From Turritopsis dohrnii (taxonomy: Eukaryota; Cnidaria; Hydrozoa; Anthoathecata; Oceaniidae): a stretch of 64,000 nucleotides of DNA. The stretch is taken from NCBI GenBank assembly GCA_027922465.2, contig BQMF02000099.1, positions 868,001-932,000 on the forward strand. Direction: 5' to 3'. The notes beneath the pieces are model-generated. The model did not search any database. It worked only from the letters and a program-made list of their open reading frames with translations, and was not told the origin of the DNA. Within the stretch, counting starts at the first letter, position 1, and every line of letters starts with the position of its first letter. Made by a program: the position numbers and the translations under genes. Of the stretch, positions 52,546 through 63,953 are shown one piece after another.

Positions 52546-52770
52546 CTTGAATACTACTTTGCATTTTTTTCTGAGAATTTTGATTTTGTTATTGTCTAGA
52601 ACGAATCTGATTGGTGCGACCAAATTATCTTGGCGCAAGAGTTGACCAGTGTTCAACTCTTGCGCGTTGTTATTTTGATCGCCGACGAAAACGAAATCGA
52701 GCCGTATCTCATTTGCATAACAATAGATCGCTTGGTCGCTGCGCGCTTACGACCAAGTGGAGGCCGGCCT

Positions 52771-53543
52771 TTAAGACGCGATCGATCGCTCTCGCGCTTG
52801 GTAGGGAGCTCGTAAAAAGATGTTGGCGATCAATTAATCGCTCTCGTCAATTACATTGGGTTCTATATTTTTTGATTCAAATAAAAAGCATCCCAATGTT
52901 TGTTTTTCTCTTCTCTTCTTGGTTACGCAACGCAATTTTTTTTGATACCGGGGGAGAAAGAAAAAAATTTTCGAAAAATATTGTTTTAATTCAATTAATA
53001 AAATTCAATGAGTTAGAGATATCTTTTTTATTTCTTTTTGCTTAATACACCTGTTAAAGGATCAGATTATGTGATAAACATTTTGTGAAGATACTTAAAA
53101 ACTTTTCAATTCTTCTTCCGTTGCAAAAACATGTCGCGAAAGTAGCCAATGAAAAACATTATTTAAAATTGCACTGGGACAATGGTAAGAAGAGAATGAA
53201 AAAGAAGAATAAGAAGAAAAGTTATAAATAATTAATTTTTTGTTTAAAATGTTAATAATCAAATGTAATGTGGCGATTATTGGCATCATTTTTAAGATGC
53301 GCGCGGGCGACGATAAACAAAGGATTAATTAGAGGCAGCCTTTTAAAGCTATATTTTTTATTTTTTCTTTCCTATGTTGTTTCCTCTTTCATTCAAAGAA
53401 TGTATGGGAGTCTAAAAGCAATGACGTAATAACTTTGTCATCTGCGAGTTGCGAGCGGATTCTTTTTTTGTTTATGAAGACATTCTATTGCAATTTCATT
53501 CTAATTGTGCTAAAGTTTGATGTAAAATTTTTATTTTGCCACG
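52771..53543. other. Intergenic
   Basis: Next to the Harbinger right end is ACGCGATCGATCGCTCTCGC with further GCGATC-type palindromes, perhaps an older element. No gene was found. Confidence 0.45.
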
Positions 53544-53813
53544 ATGTCGAAAGGAAACGGAAAAGGAAACTCTGTAAAGTTAAAAACATTTTTGAGTTGG
53601 CAAAAATCCAAAGTTATCGGGTACAAAACAGAAGTAAAAGATGGTGTTACTTATGTTAACTTTGTATGGTGCAAAGTTTGTGCTCGGAACGAAGCTGTTA
53701 TTCGAGCAGATAAAGCCTGCAAGGGAGAGGTAGCAGAGGCAATGTTACAATATGTAAAGGGAACGAATAATGTGACAAAGCATACTGTGACACGTCACTT
53801 CAACGGAATATGA
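53544..53813 (+). CDS. Zinc-knuckle N-terminus of a hAT-like/ZNF862-type transposon protein (fragment)
   Basis: An ATG at 53544 opens 89 codons. FVWCKVCARNEAVIRADKA and GTNNVTKHTVTRHFNG form a C-x2-C...H-x4-H pattern, as at the start of hAT-derived proteins with a BED/TTF-like finger. The frame stops directly after the finger and no transposase catalytic domain follows, so this is a fragment or a first exon. The family call is by motif only. Confidence 0.5.
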   Translation: MSKGNGKGNSVKLKTFLSWQKSKVIGYKTEVKDGVTYVNFVWCKVCARNEAVIRADKACKGEVAEAMLQYVKGTNNVTKHTVTRHFNGI

Positions 53814-55194
53814 TGGTTTTAAGTTCACCTCTGATTTCCATTTCTTCAACTTGCTTAAAAATTCTTAATGTTCTTATCGCTTACCATCTTGAATAAAAAA
53901 CGGAAATCAGTCTGACTGAAACTAGTGGTATATTACCGAACTTTTCGTCTTCGAGGAATGGGGGTAGTGGCGAAAGGAAAGTCAGTCAGAACCCCTAGGA
54001 TTCTACATTATTAGTGTTCGGAGTGGCTCCGCCTACTTTCCTAGTACAAGCAAATCGGCTGATTCCGTTATGGAAGTAGGTAGAGGAAGTTTGAAACTTT
54101 CTAAGGGTGCCGAACATAATTTTTGTAGTTGTCTGAATGTTTGAAAAGACCTGAGTAATTCTCATTTTTGACGAGTGTTTATAGCGAAATTTAAAAATCG
54201 TGCGCGTCAAAATTGATTTACGAGAGCGATTTGCCTAAATTTTCGCGCGCGATGTGTTATTTACGAGACCTTTTCTTCAATCTCGTTGCTTTTTATTCCG
54301 TGAAAAGCCTGAGCTTATGTTTATTATTATTATTTTCAGATGTCACACAGTGACTACGTACGCAAATCATAAACTTTAAACATTTGATATGTACTAACTA
54401 TCAATCTTCTTAATTACAAACGTAATTCCCAGGATTGCAAACACAAAAGCCAAACAAAGATTTTGATCATTTAAAAAATATATATACCTATGGTCTAAAC
54501 TTACCTAAGTAAGTCACCACACACATATTTATATAAATGAAAGGAAAATTTTGGTTTGTTACATGATTTGATGTGTATTGAGTTTACAGGCAATTGGAAG
54601 ATGTTTGAATTGGCTATTAGGAAAGCCATTTTTAATAAAGGACATTGACAATATATATAACTTAAAAACAAATCAAACATTAAAACATTGCATTAAAGCA
54701 TCAGTAGACCCACATTTTTTATGTTGGAGCTGATGAGGACTCTAAGCTGAGCTTCAGTATCCACAGCTTAAAAAGAATAACATGAAACAAACGAAGAGAT
54801 GTTTTGTGTTTTCACTAAAAACAAACAACAAATGTATACCTTTTCACTCTTCTGTTTACAAAATGTTGAAATCTTCTTTAGAAAAGAATGATCACAGTTC
54901 AAAAAAAAATCGAAGTTTCTTCTATAGATTTTGTTTTCATCTTAAAATATGTAAAATCCATTTAATATTGACCAAAGAAACGGGTGACATGCGTTGCACG
55001 ACGTTTTGGTTTCATGTAAACGCACGCATGAATTTTCAAAAAACCGCTAGGTTTGGACAGTAAGAAAAAAACGAAGAACCAAAGCCGGTTTTAATAGCTT
55101 TCTTGCTTTCGCAGAAATCTAATAACAAATATATGATAAAATAATCTTTTCTCTAAAAGTAATCACGTGTTCTGGAATGATAATTACTTCCACA
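53814..55194. other. Intergenic
   Basis: AT-rich sequence without a supported gene. A 93-codon frame at 54782-55063 shows no family features. Confidence 0.45.
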
Positions 55195-55936
55195 ATAGTT
55201 GTTACTGTAGCCTAAAATAATTATTTTGGCCATGCCGCACTAATAATAAGAGTGGATAAAATAGCTAGGTTTCTTCTTTCCAAAACCGCACTAATAAATA
55301 GAGGAAATTCAGATCAAAACCGCATTAAATTAGAGGTAAAAAAATTATATTTGACACTTTAATTATTTTTACATTTTTGTTTTGATTTTTTTCTTCTTTT
55401 TTCTTTCCATTGACTTTGACCCGATTCTCCTCAAATTTATTTATCTATGCCAAAGTCTTTTCCTCCATTTGACGAAGAAGATTTTTATTTCAGGACTTGA
55501 AGTGAAATTCAGCTGGCAATTCCAAACCGCCTTGCTTCAAGTCAGCAGAGTACCTTCTCGGACCGATGACTTTGATGAATACCGTGCCTTCGTTTTTCAA
55601 AAAGTAAAAAGTCAATCTTGTTGAAAGGAATTTAGGTACATGCCCAACCGATGATCTTTTTGAATAGCAATCGCGTACTTATCTTCGTTTAGTTTTATAG
55701 TTTTTGAAAGCTGAAAGACAATATTGTTGAAAATGATAACGAAAATTTCTTAACTTTTTTGAAACCCGATCCGCGCTATAATTAGAGGTAATTTTGACCA
55801 TTTCCGCATTAAATTAAAGGTGAATCGAAACTAAAGCTCACCTGCACTAATAAATAGAGGGGAAAAATTATTCATTTTCCGAAAAAAAGACCATCCGCAC
55901 TAATTAGAGGGCGCACTAAATTAGAGTTTTTACGGT
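55195..55936. repeat. Degenerate transposon with subterminal CACTAATAAATAGAGG repeats
   Basis: Blocks like CGCACTAATAAATAGAGG or CCGCATTAAATTAGAGG occur about seven times, clustered at both ends. The right end reads AGAGTTTTTACGGTA. A short open stretch inside (LEVKFSWQFQTALLQVSRVP) may be a transposase shred. The left end is uncertain. Confidence 0.5.
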
Positions 55937-56056
55937 ACGTAATTGATAAATTTTATTTCATATAAAATTTCCATATGATTTAATAATGGATAATCGAGCC
56001 CATTCTCCTTCATAATGGTACCCTGAGCTTCGCAAGTTCTCAGTTTAAAGCAAAAC

Positions 56057-58011
56057 TCATTTCTTAAATATCATGTCCTGGTAAACCTGAGCTTTATTTA
56101 CAATAGGTCGACAGTAGTGTTTCTGCCAGGTTGCAGATTTTCTAGACCAATCCCCTCTATCTAGTATTCCTTCCACCGACAAACCCCATAGCACTTGCTT
56201 TGGAAGAAGACGCTGATCTGCATGAGTGGGCAGCAAATAATTTGATGTCTACACCGGCACCCTTCAGCACAGCTTTAACCCATCCTGCTATAGTGGAACG
56301 AACTACTTCATTATGTGGTTTTAGGGGACTAAGTAGTAACTGGAATTTAGAATCACCCGTCCATGGTTTAGACCTCTCCAAACAATTATCTAATAAAGTC
56401 ACAACACAGAGATTCTTGTTCTCTGGAAATTCATGATATTCCACTTCACTTTTTCCTAATTTTTGTCACTTCCGCAAATTTAAATTTGTATGAAGCACTG
56501 GTTCTAACCATATAGCGTGTGTCAAAAAGTTTCATTTCTGACCCTCTGGAAGCAGAACATAATGCTAACAACATTGTCACCTTGAGAACAAGCATCCTAT
56601 CAGATAGCAACTTGATCTCTGAAAAAGTATCTAAATAATCCAAAACTTGTTATACATCCCAGACAAAAACAAATTTCGGTTTGGGAGGACGTTTGTTCAT
56701 CACACCTGATGTAAGAGCACAAACTTGTGGATGCTGTCCCGCCGGAACACCTTCAATGGGAATGTGATAGGCTGATATTGCAGATCTGTGGCTATTTATT
56801 GAGCTACTTTCAAAACCCTGATCAAAAAGACCAGCAAGATAATCCAGTACTAAATCTATAGGACATCGAAAGGGATCAGCTTTCCGTTCGTGATACCAGC
56901 TAACCCACTTTCCCCAGGACGATTCGTAATTAGAATCTGGGCCTCTTGTTCTAGCATTTGAGATAAGTTCTTTTCTTTTTGATATGCCTTCACTTGCCAA
57001 GACTTGCCTGAAATTTTCCATGCCACTAGCTTTAGTGATTGATTTAGAAGTAAGGGGTGATGGTTTCCCTGGGGTCCTTCCAGGAGATTCAAATGTTGAG
57101 AAAGAAGCACTGGATTTGGAACTGCAATGTCCAAGAGAGGACCATACCAAGGTTGTGTCAGCCAGGCAGGTATGATTAATATCATGCACACTTTTTCCCT
57201 TTTGACCTTCATCAAAACTCTTCCTATCAGGGCAAAGGGAGGGAATGCTTACGGATAAAAGTTTTTCCACTCCTGTTGCAACGCTTCTACTGCATAGCAA
57301 CCCGGATCGGGCTTCCATGAAATGTAGGTTGGTATCAAAGGAAGGTAACCGCTCGTTCTATTAGTTACACAGACCCAGTTCGAAGGAAAACTCCGAACCA
57401 GGCGGAATTTGAACCCACGACCTAGGAATGCAAACAGGTCCACATCTGGCAATCCCCATAACTGGCAAACCTTCCGAAAGACTGTGGGGGTCAGTTTCCC
57501 TTCGCTGGAGTCGTGAAAAGTTCTGGACATCCAGTCTGCCCTCACATTCAGTTCCCCTGGGAAATGCTCGGCAGTAATTGTGATCTCCTGAGCTATCAAA
57601 AAGTCCCAGAGGTCTTTTGATATCTGAAAAGGTTTTTCACTAATGGATGAACATGCTGAAGATTTTTCTCTGGAAGTATCTCTGGATAAACCTTTTTTCT
57701 TACTCTCAATGGAGCCATGTTGAAAAAGGTTTCCATGTGTTTTCTGACACTGATCCGTGGGAAGCTGGACTTTGGATTCTTCCTACAGCATACCATGTCC
57801 TACTCAAGGGACCATAGACAAGTTTTTGTTGGATTTTTTCTAATCCGTCATCTAGAGTTAATTCTACTCTACATCGATTTTCCTTTAAAAGCTCACGAAA
57901 GAATTCCTCCATCTTCTTAGGCTGACGAATGTTTGAAGGAACAGGATTTTCAGTCATTATTATGTCTTTGTCTTGGACAAACATGACGAATACCTGAATC
58001 GGTATATCCAT
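56057..58011 (-). pseudogene. DIRS/YR-type retrotransposon remnant (RNase H region plus tyrosine recombinase)
   Basis: Reading from 58011 down, an RT/RNase H-associated part ends with EITITAEHFPGELNVRADWM and PDVDLFA. Then comes ISWKPDPGCYAVEALQQEW and a tyrosine recombinase. The recombinase shows SALLxxxR-type helices (LLALCSASRGSEM, catalytic Arg), AHSCRSASSSKA (the HxxR box) and, after a frameshift near 56170, DRGDWSRKSATWQKHYCRP with the catalytic Tyr; it stops at 56057. At least two further frame changes (about 56445 and 56646) break it. A SINE-like piece interrupts the RNase H end. DIRS-group elements integrate through this recombinase rather than an integrase. No active product is possible. 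Confidence 0.8.
57340..57430 (-). mobile_element. Small tRNA-like insertion inside the DIRS remnant
   Basis: Between PDVDLFA and ISWKPDPGC, normally close together, lie about 100 extra bases. They include CGTGGGTTCAAATTCCGCC, resembling a pol III box B. This is probably a truncated SINE. Confidence 0.4.
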
Positions 58012-58021
58012 TCGGACTCAT

Positions 58022-58320
58022 TGTGTAAGTAAGTAAGTAACGGGAGTTTTTAGACCTTGGGCTTCCATCCGTACTGGTTGGTTCTTCCGCCCGCCGACTT
58101 GCAACTATTAGTTGACTTACCGCCAGATATACGTATAGCATTGCTCTAACTTGCCCGAAGGCCAGTGTGCAGTCAGTCGATGGCTCCTAATGGGCTGACA
58201 CGCTACTTTTAAAGCGCATCGGAGTGGTGTATTGAGATACGACATGACTGGACTCGAACACGGGTCGCAGCAGTCGCACTCAAAGGTACTAACCACTACA
58301 CCATCGCTGCAGAAAACGCA
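58022..58320 (-). mobile_element. tRNA-derived SINE with (TTAC)n tail
   Basis: On the minus strand box A is TGGTGTAGTGGTTAGTACC and box B is TGTTCGAGTCC, 30-35 nt apart. A GC-richer body follows, ending in a TTAC repeat (TTACTTACTTAC) at about 58025-58040. It abuts the DIRS remnant. Confidence 0.75.
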
Positions 58321-58519
58321 GAAGTGAAAAGAATTCTTTTCAATCTGGGTTCGAAGTTGTATTTGTATTTGTACATTTGACGTCACAGTATTTTCAAATT
58401 TGACGTCAGCTGAAAAAAGTCAGTCTTTTGCGAAAATCTTCGTTTTGTACAAGACTTTTTCTCTGGCGAGAAAGAAAAATTGAAATTTATAACTTAGCTT
58501 ATTAATACGTTCGCAAAGG

Positions 58520-59074
58520 ATGTTGTCAGTGGAAGTACAAGATATTCTTGAGAGAAATAACATTAAATTTGAGTTGTCTAAAGAACATCTTGAAGTGAAT
58601 GAACAAGTGGAGAAGTTGAAATTGATGTCGGAGGAAAATCAACAACAATATGCTGTTGAAAAAGAGGATCTATCACGAAATATCATGCTTGAATCTCAAA
58701 GACGTAAAAAAGTCGATGCTGAAATCTATCGGCTTAAAGAAGAATTAAAACATACTAAAGATAAATTGTTTCAAAGAACATTGTTTGGCAATTCTTTGTC
58801 AGAAAGCATGAAAACCGTGGAAACTCAAAAGAAAGAAATGAGAGTCAAGCAAGAACGAGCTGAAATAGAGAAAGAAAATGCTCTGAAAGAATTAGCAAAA
58901 CTACGAGCAGAAAATCAGAATTTGAGAGCTCTAGTACCAGAACCACCAAAAGTTGCAAAACCAACTCAACGTTTCGTGAGAAGATACTTGACATCGTCTA
59001 AATTAGAAAAGATCTTCCCTCCACTTGTGCGAAAAGTATTACCACCAATCAACGCACATCTCCACTTCATGTAA
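58520..59074 (+). CDS. Unrecognised coiled-coil protein, 184 residues
   Basis: An ATG at 58520 opens a single-exon frame. Residues from about 15 to 140 are a nearly continuous coiled coil rich in Glu, Lys, Leu and Gln (KLRAENQNLRALVPEPPK at its end). A basic, proline-containing tail follows: RFVRRYLTSSKLEKIFPPLV, then RKVLPP. There is no signal peptide or membrane segment. An acceptor-like TAACTTAG lies 22 nt before the ATG. Similar architecture occurs in many centrosomal, ciliary and scaffold proteins, so no function can be assigned. The upstream neighbour is transposon debris, but the regular heptad pattern argues for a real gene. Confidence 0.7.
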   Translation: MLSVEVQDILERNNIKFELSKEHLEVNEQVEKLKLMSEENQQQYAVEKEDLSRNIMLESQRRKKVDAEIYRLKEELKHTKDKLFQRTLFGNSLSESMKTVETQKKEMRVKQERAEIEKENALKELAKLRAENQNLRALVPEPPKVAKPTQRFVRRYLTSSKLEKIFPPLVRKVLPPINAHLHFM

Positions 59075-59764
59075 CTTAGCAACCACAATCCAACACCATC
59101 CATGGACAAACAACGGGGTTTTAACCCTGTCCTCAGTTTATTCAAAACTCGCCATATGTTTCAGATGCATGGCTGAGATTAGGGGGACTGAGGACGAGTT
59201 GAAGAATGCTATGTTGTTGTGTGTATGTTCGATTGAATCTAAACGAAACTTTTTCTGAGTTTTTGAAACGTATCCTGAAATACGAATTTCTTTGCTGAAA
59301 TACAAGAATGATCATGTCACTATTTAACTAAAGTAAACTTTAATGGTTTTAATTTAAAACTCTCTGCAACTAATGGAACAGATTTGATTCACGTGAATTG
59401 TATTGAAACGTCAAAAGATGTACTCCAATATATCGTGTTGATAATGAGCTTGGAGTCTGTTTTGTAGTATTTATTAAAATGAAATACCCAATGTTTTATA
59501 ACATCCGTAATCTGAAACCAGTGTGTTGCAACATGGAAAATTTTGAGCTGCGGCAAAACTGAAGATGCACGATGCAGCGTTGATGTGATCAGGAGCAACA
59601 ACATCGTAAGATTAATAGCTTGGAAATACTCAGATATAACATACTATTCTAGTGTTGGTCAGAATTTGATGAAATTGAAATAGGAGCCTTGTGGCTTGGA
59701 TTATTTTTGCATCAGCCTCGCTTAAGCCTAATTTTCAAGATATCTGAATTACTTTATCCTTCTA
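59075..59764. other. Intergenic
   Basis: Probably 3' UTR of the coiled-coil gene followed by AT-rich sequence. No further gene was found. Confidence 0.45.
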
Positions 59765-60144
59765 AAGCCAGTTTTTCACTAGACGGCCTAGAACGCGCTG
59801 AGCGAGGCGGCTATTGTTTTTATGTTAATAGTGGTCCAATCAGCGCGTTATTAAAATTCAGGTTCAATCCGATTTCTAAAAGCGCCAACCAATCGAAATG
59901 CAAAATGGGATGTAAACAAAGTTTCTGTACAGCGGTCAGCGTTGAAACTTTTAAAAATAGACTTTACGGTGTGAACCTTGTGAAATGTGTTTGGGTTAGC
60001 GAGGTTAAAGTTCAGAGCTGGCCTGACTTGTTTTAACAGACTTTTATAAATCTTTTCACGGTATTAATTTTATGAGAACAATTTGTCAGATGAACATACT
60101 CCCACACTCAGCTCGCTCTAAACCTTTTAGTGAAAAAACCGGCT
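59765..60144. mobile_element. MITE
   Basis: The ends AGCCAGTTTTTCACTAGACG and, inverted, AGCCGGTTTTTTCACTAAAA match over about 38 bp, including CTAGAACGCGCTGAG against TTAGAGCGAGCTGAG. The interior is non-coding. The target duplication was not resolved. Confidence 0.65.
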
Positions 60145-60759
60145 CAACATTTTGATGAAGTAAGATTATAAATTGCCTTTCTTGCATTACACTTAAAAAC
60201 AAACGATCGGAAATCCGAACACACTTTCCGAAACAGATATCCAGACAGAGAAGATAGAATCTGTATCCAAACAATATCCAACGTGTTAACGCCTGCGAAA
60301 ATTGAATTAAAATCAAATACATTGTTGAAGTTGAAGTTGAAGTCAACATTTTTTCACATACCTAAAATTGATATTTTGGTCGTTAAAATAACGCTTTCGG
60401 TGCACCATGGTTCCCGAGAATAACGCTAACTTTTCATTTCGGTTGATTGATCTTGAACAACACAGACACATCAGATAGGAGTTTCACTCAAAATTATCAA
60501 CTTTGCATGTTGACTGAATATTTAAAGCTTCCCGAGGTGCATGAATTTAAAATCTTTTAGATAAAACAAATTCTTGAACAAGAGACTATTTATCATTTCC
60601 CCGAAGCGTTCATTTCTACTGCAGGCGTTGTCAAAGCTGCTCCAGCGACCACGTTATATATTTTGAACACACATCCACCATCCGTTTCATAGCGGCCGGC
60701 GAAGCAACAATAACAGCTGGCATTTTTTTAGTAGGCATCCCACTTTTCCAAACTTCGTT
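60145..60759. other. Intergenic
   Basis: No gene found. A trinucleotide-like TTGAAG repeat (about 60324-60343) is present. Confidence 0.45.
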
Positions 60760-61273
60760 AATATATGTTCAATGGGAGCACCGATAAATTCCTGATGATA
60801 TTCGGTAATCGTCCTTGTTCATCTTCCGACACTGGTGAATAAAACTTCTCAGTCTTCTTTCCGATTCTAACATATTCACTTCAACATTTGCCACATTGCT
60901 CACGTGTAAAGAAACGTTCGTGTCAACTAACGGATCATACGAACGCAATCGTAACTTCTCGATACTGATACGATTTTGTTCTTTTCCATTTCTCGGGTTT
61001 TCGGGTTTGTGCTGGTTGTGCCGGTTCAGGGAGTGTATCATGTAGATCCTCAACTTCTGTTCCTGCGTAGATCAATAAGGCCATCTGTGCCATTCCTGCC
61101 TGTTCCGGCTTGTCTGGGTCTACCCCATTATACTTTAAGTCTCTCTAAAAACGGTTCATCCATGTTTCCCACCGCTTCCCCATGTCAAGTCTGTCTCCAT
61201 GTGGGTCGAACGGTTTTACACGAAGCTTGGACCCTCTGACTGGCCTCGAAGCTGTTCCTTCATTGTCGGACAT
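60760..61273 (-). pseudogene. Ty3/gypsy gag remnant
   Basis: An ATG at 61273 starts a gag-like frame (GTASRPVRGSKLRVKPFDPH) that meets a stop at about residue 43, within the normally continuous WMNRF/RDLKYNGVDPDKP segment. Open sequence continues with QMALLIYAGTEVEDLHDTLP before the frame decays and nucleocapsid and pol are absent. The family call rests on resemblance to invertebrate Ty3/gypsy gag proteins. Confidence 0.65.
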
Positions 61274-61397
61274 TGTTCAATATGTTTATACAGTAATAAT
61301 TTTTTCAAGTGTCACAATAATTCTACGTTCACAGCAGGCGTTGTAAGAAGTTTCACAATACGTTCACAATAGTCTATTCGTTTATCCTCGTCGCCAA

Positions 61398-61563
61398 TGT
61401 AGTATTCAACGTTATAAAAGCCAGACAAAATATACAAATCGTTGTTTACTATATCGTGTCCCCTTCGCTATTCAGTCTACCATTAATAAGACATGCCGTG
61501 ACTACTCCTACGGCAGCGAGCTGTCCCGTGTGTGTCCCCTGGGGCGAGTCTACCGCAGTCACA
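61398..61563 (-). repeat. Short LTR with adjacent primer-binding site
   Basis: On the minus strand a 166-bp segment starts TGTGACTGCGG and ends ACTACA. It is followed at once by TTGGCGACGAGGAT (61397-61384), the leader/primer-site sequence common in Ty3/gypsy elements. The gag remnant begins 125 bp downstream. No second LTR is visible. Confidence 0.6.
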
Positions 61564-62783
61564 TAGTGTGAATCCAACATCATATCAAGCGCATCTTTTT
61601 GCAAAACTGCTGGTTTTAGCAAACTCATTTGTAAATGCAGTTATTATATTACTCCGAAGCTCAAAATTAAATTGAGAACCTACACAAGATATTCAGACAC
61701 TAATTGATACGCAACTTGCGAATATATATAAAAGCAGATGATTATTTCATTTCCACTTTGATCTAGAGGTAAAGTTCATTTCTTTCTTATATATTTTATG
61801 AGTATTTCAAAAAAAATTATACTATAGTTATGCTTAATTATGCTATAGTTGATTCCAAGCCCAAGTGAAAAAATACACATATTTGCCTTGAATGAAAAAT
61901 GTAGAAAGTGATGTCACTTCACCAAGACTGACATCACATCATCATCAAAGTGACTAACATCATTTGGAGTTAAGTTGTTCGCTGAACAGTATTTTGTCCT
62001 CCTTCCTCCTCAAGCAATGTTGGTTGTGAAGAGAATGTCGTTTTTCTCATGAAAGCTTCGCGCGTTTTTCATAGATAATGATTAAAAATAAAATAAATTT
62101 CCGTCTCTCGATCATCTCTATAATTTAATTACAGGATTCATTTTTTTCTGATCGGTCACTTCCAAATTATCTCCATCATCTCCACGTTTGCTTTTGTTAT
62201 TAACTTCAAATTCAGTTATTTCATTAGCTGTTGGCAATTCTTAATCAACGATGCCTTCATTGTACGTGGGCAGGATAGGAGGTGGCACTGAAACACCATG
62301 ATGGCGCCACATATACGCAGATAAAAAAATCAAAAAGTCAAATTAGAATAATGCTTAGAAAAACATCTTTGTCTTTCTCATAACCAGGATGAAAAATCGG
62401 ATTTGATGGATTTATAACCAGTTGGCGGGTTTGGTGGTGGGGACTATAACCGAGATTTTACAGTGTGTAACTAAGCAACAGAGCTAAGATTAAGGAGAAT
62501 GAGCTTGTTTATCCCAGTTGATCATATCTTGCTCTCGTTCCGAGATGATGCAATTTACTATAATACATGTTTCTTTGTAGCAACGATGGAGAGATGTTTA
62601 CTTTCTTGTTTGGCTGCTGGTCAAATATACCTACTGATACATACGGTATAAACATACAGAAATTCTTAATGTATCTCATGATTAGTATAATCAGCTTTAT
62701 AAATATCGATAGTTCGTATGTATTTCAGGTCTGTTGGTATCAAAAGAATATCATTTACTTGTCATATACACACCAGTGTCAAC
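61564..62783. other. Intergenic, upstream of the antistasin gene
   Basis: AT-rich, with no gene recognised. It should contain the promoter of the antistasin-like gene. Confidence 0.45.
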
Positions 62784-63953
62784 ATGCTAACATTAGCAGT
62801 TAGTTTTGCGGTGAGCTTTGTCCTTTGACCATTCCTTACATTTGCTTTGTTTATTATCTCTAGTTTATCACTTCTTTTAGATCTTCGCTGTTTTCACAGC
62901 AGAATCCCAACAAACAGGTATGTGTTTGTCCTAAAGATGTTTTTCTTTTTCATCTTTCTTTGTTTTTCATCAGGTTCCGAAACTTCGTTCATAGATTTGA
63001 CCAAACAATGTAGAATGTGGTGTCCCAATGGATTTGAGAGTGGCAAAATTTGCGCATGTAAAAGTATGTACTTTTCTCTACTGAACTTGGCGTAGTCCTG
63101 AATACACATAACGTCTGTATCAAATTTTATCGTTTTATGTAGAGTGCAGTCCAGTGACTTGTGAAATATTCTGTGAAAATGGATTTCGGACAGATCAGAA
63201 TGGTTGTCCGCGTTGCGAATGCAACCAAGGTAGAAATCACAATGCAGAATCACTTAAACTTCTGGTTAACCGTTAACCATTAAACAAGATGTTTGAGCGT
63301 AGATCTAACAGAAGAGTTTGACTTTGTCTCGTTCAGAATGTCCCAAAACTCAATGTCGAATGCTCTGCGAGTATGGATTTAAAAAGGACGAAAATGGGTG
63401 CACGAAGTGCGAGTGCAGTAAGTTTGATCTGAACAATTCTCGAGCAATAGCAACCAAGCTTGTTCTAAGCCTAGATTTTCTCAGAGATTCAAATTGGATT
63501 TTAGATTGCAATCCATTTCAATGTTGGATGAACTGTCCAAATGGTTTTGAAAAAAATTCCCGTGGGTGCCCATACTGCAAATGTCACAGTAAGTCACTGT
63601 TCAATATTTGTTATGATGTAGATAATATAATCTTAAGTCATTTAAAACATGATCATCGTTTGCACTCCCTTTACGTTTCGCGTAACCAGGGATATGTTAA
63701 AGCGCTTTAACATATCCCTGGCGTAACTGATTCCATTTTTCAGAATGTGCGCCAGTTTGTAAGATGTATTGTGAAAAAGGTTTTGTGAAAGATGAGTATG
63801 GATGCGCAAAATGCGAATGCCAATGTAAGATTGATTAACATACTACATAGATACATACTACGACTAGGTTCAAAGCTTTTTACATATCCCTGTTTGAATT
63901 AACTGTGTTTGCCACGTTTCCTAAAGTGTTAGTTTGACGTCCTTATTATAGAA
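62784..63953 (+). CDS. Secreted antistasin-like protein with five repeats
   Basis: Antistasin domains are small cysteine-rich folds, many of which inhibit serine proteases. Predicted exons are 62784-62810, 62881-62917, 62974-63063, 63143-63229, 63337-63417, 63505-63588, 63744-63824 and 63952-63953, giving 162 residues. Exons 1-2 encode a signal peptide (MLTLAVSFAIFAVFTAES). Exons 3-7 each encode one repeat, all bounded by phase-1 introns: CRMWCPNGF...CAC, CEIFCENGFRTDQNGCPRC, CRMLCEYGFKKDENGCTKC, CWMNCPNGFEKNSRGCPYC and CKMYCEKGFVKDEYGCAKC. The last codon before the final intron is split, T|AA, making a stop; this border is the least certain and more repeats could follow if another acceptor is used. 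The first repeat lacks a Cys. Targets (proteases, defence or patterning) are unknown. Confidence 0.85.

Larger units (their letters stand above)
49016..52770. mobile_element. PIF/Harbinger DNA transposon, apparently complete
   Basis: The 3755-bp element has terminal inverted repeats starting AGGCCGGCCTCCACTTGGTC. They extend about 54 bp, with a second conserved block GCGATCTATTGTT. TTA flanks both ends (49013-49015 and 52771-52773), the target duplication expected for this superfamily. It carries the two usual genes in convergent order: transposase on plus and a MADF/SANT-like DNA-binding protein on minus. Both frames are open, so the copy may be young and possibly active. Confidence 0.95.

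Noticed and set aside
54782..55063. 93-codon Lys/Phe-rich plus-strand frame
   Set aside because: Composition follows the AT-rich background, with no domain or splice evidence.
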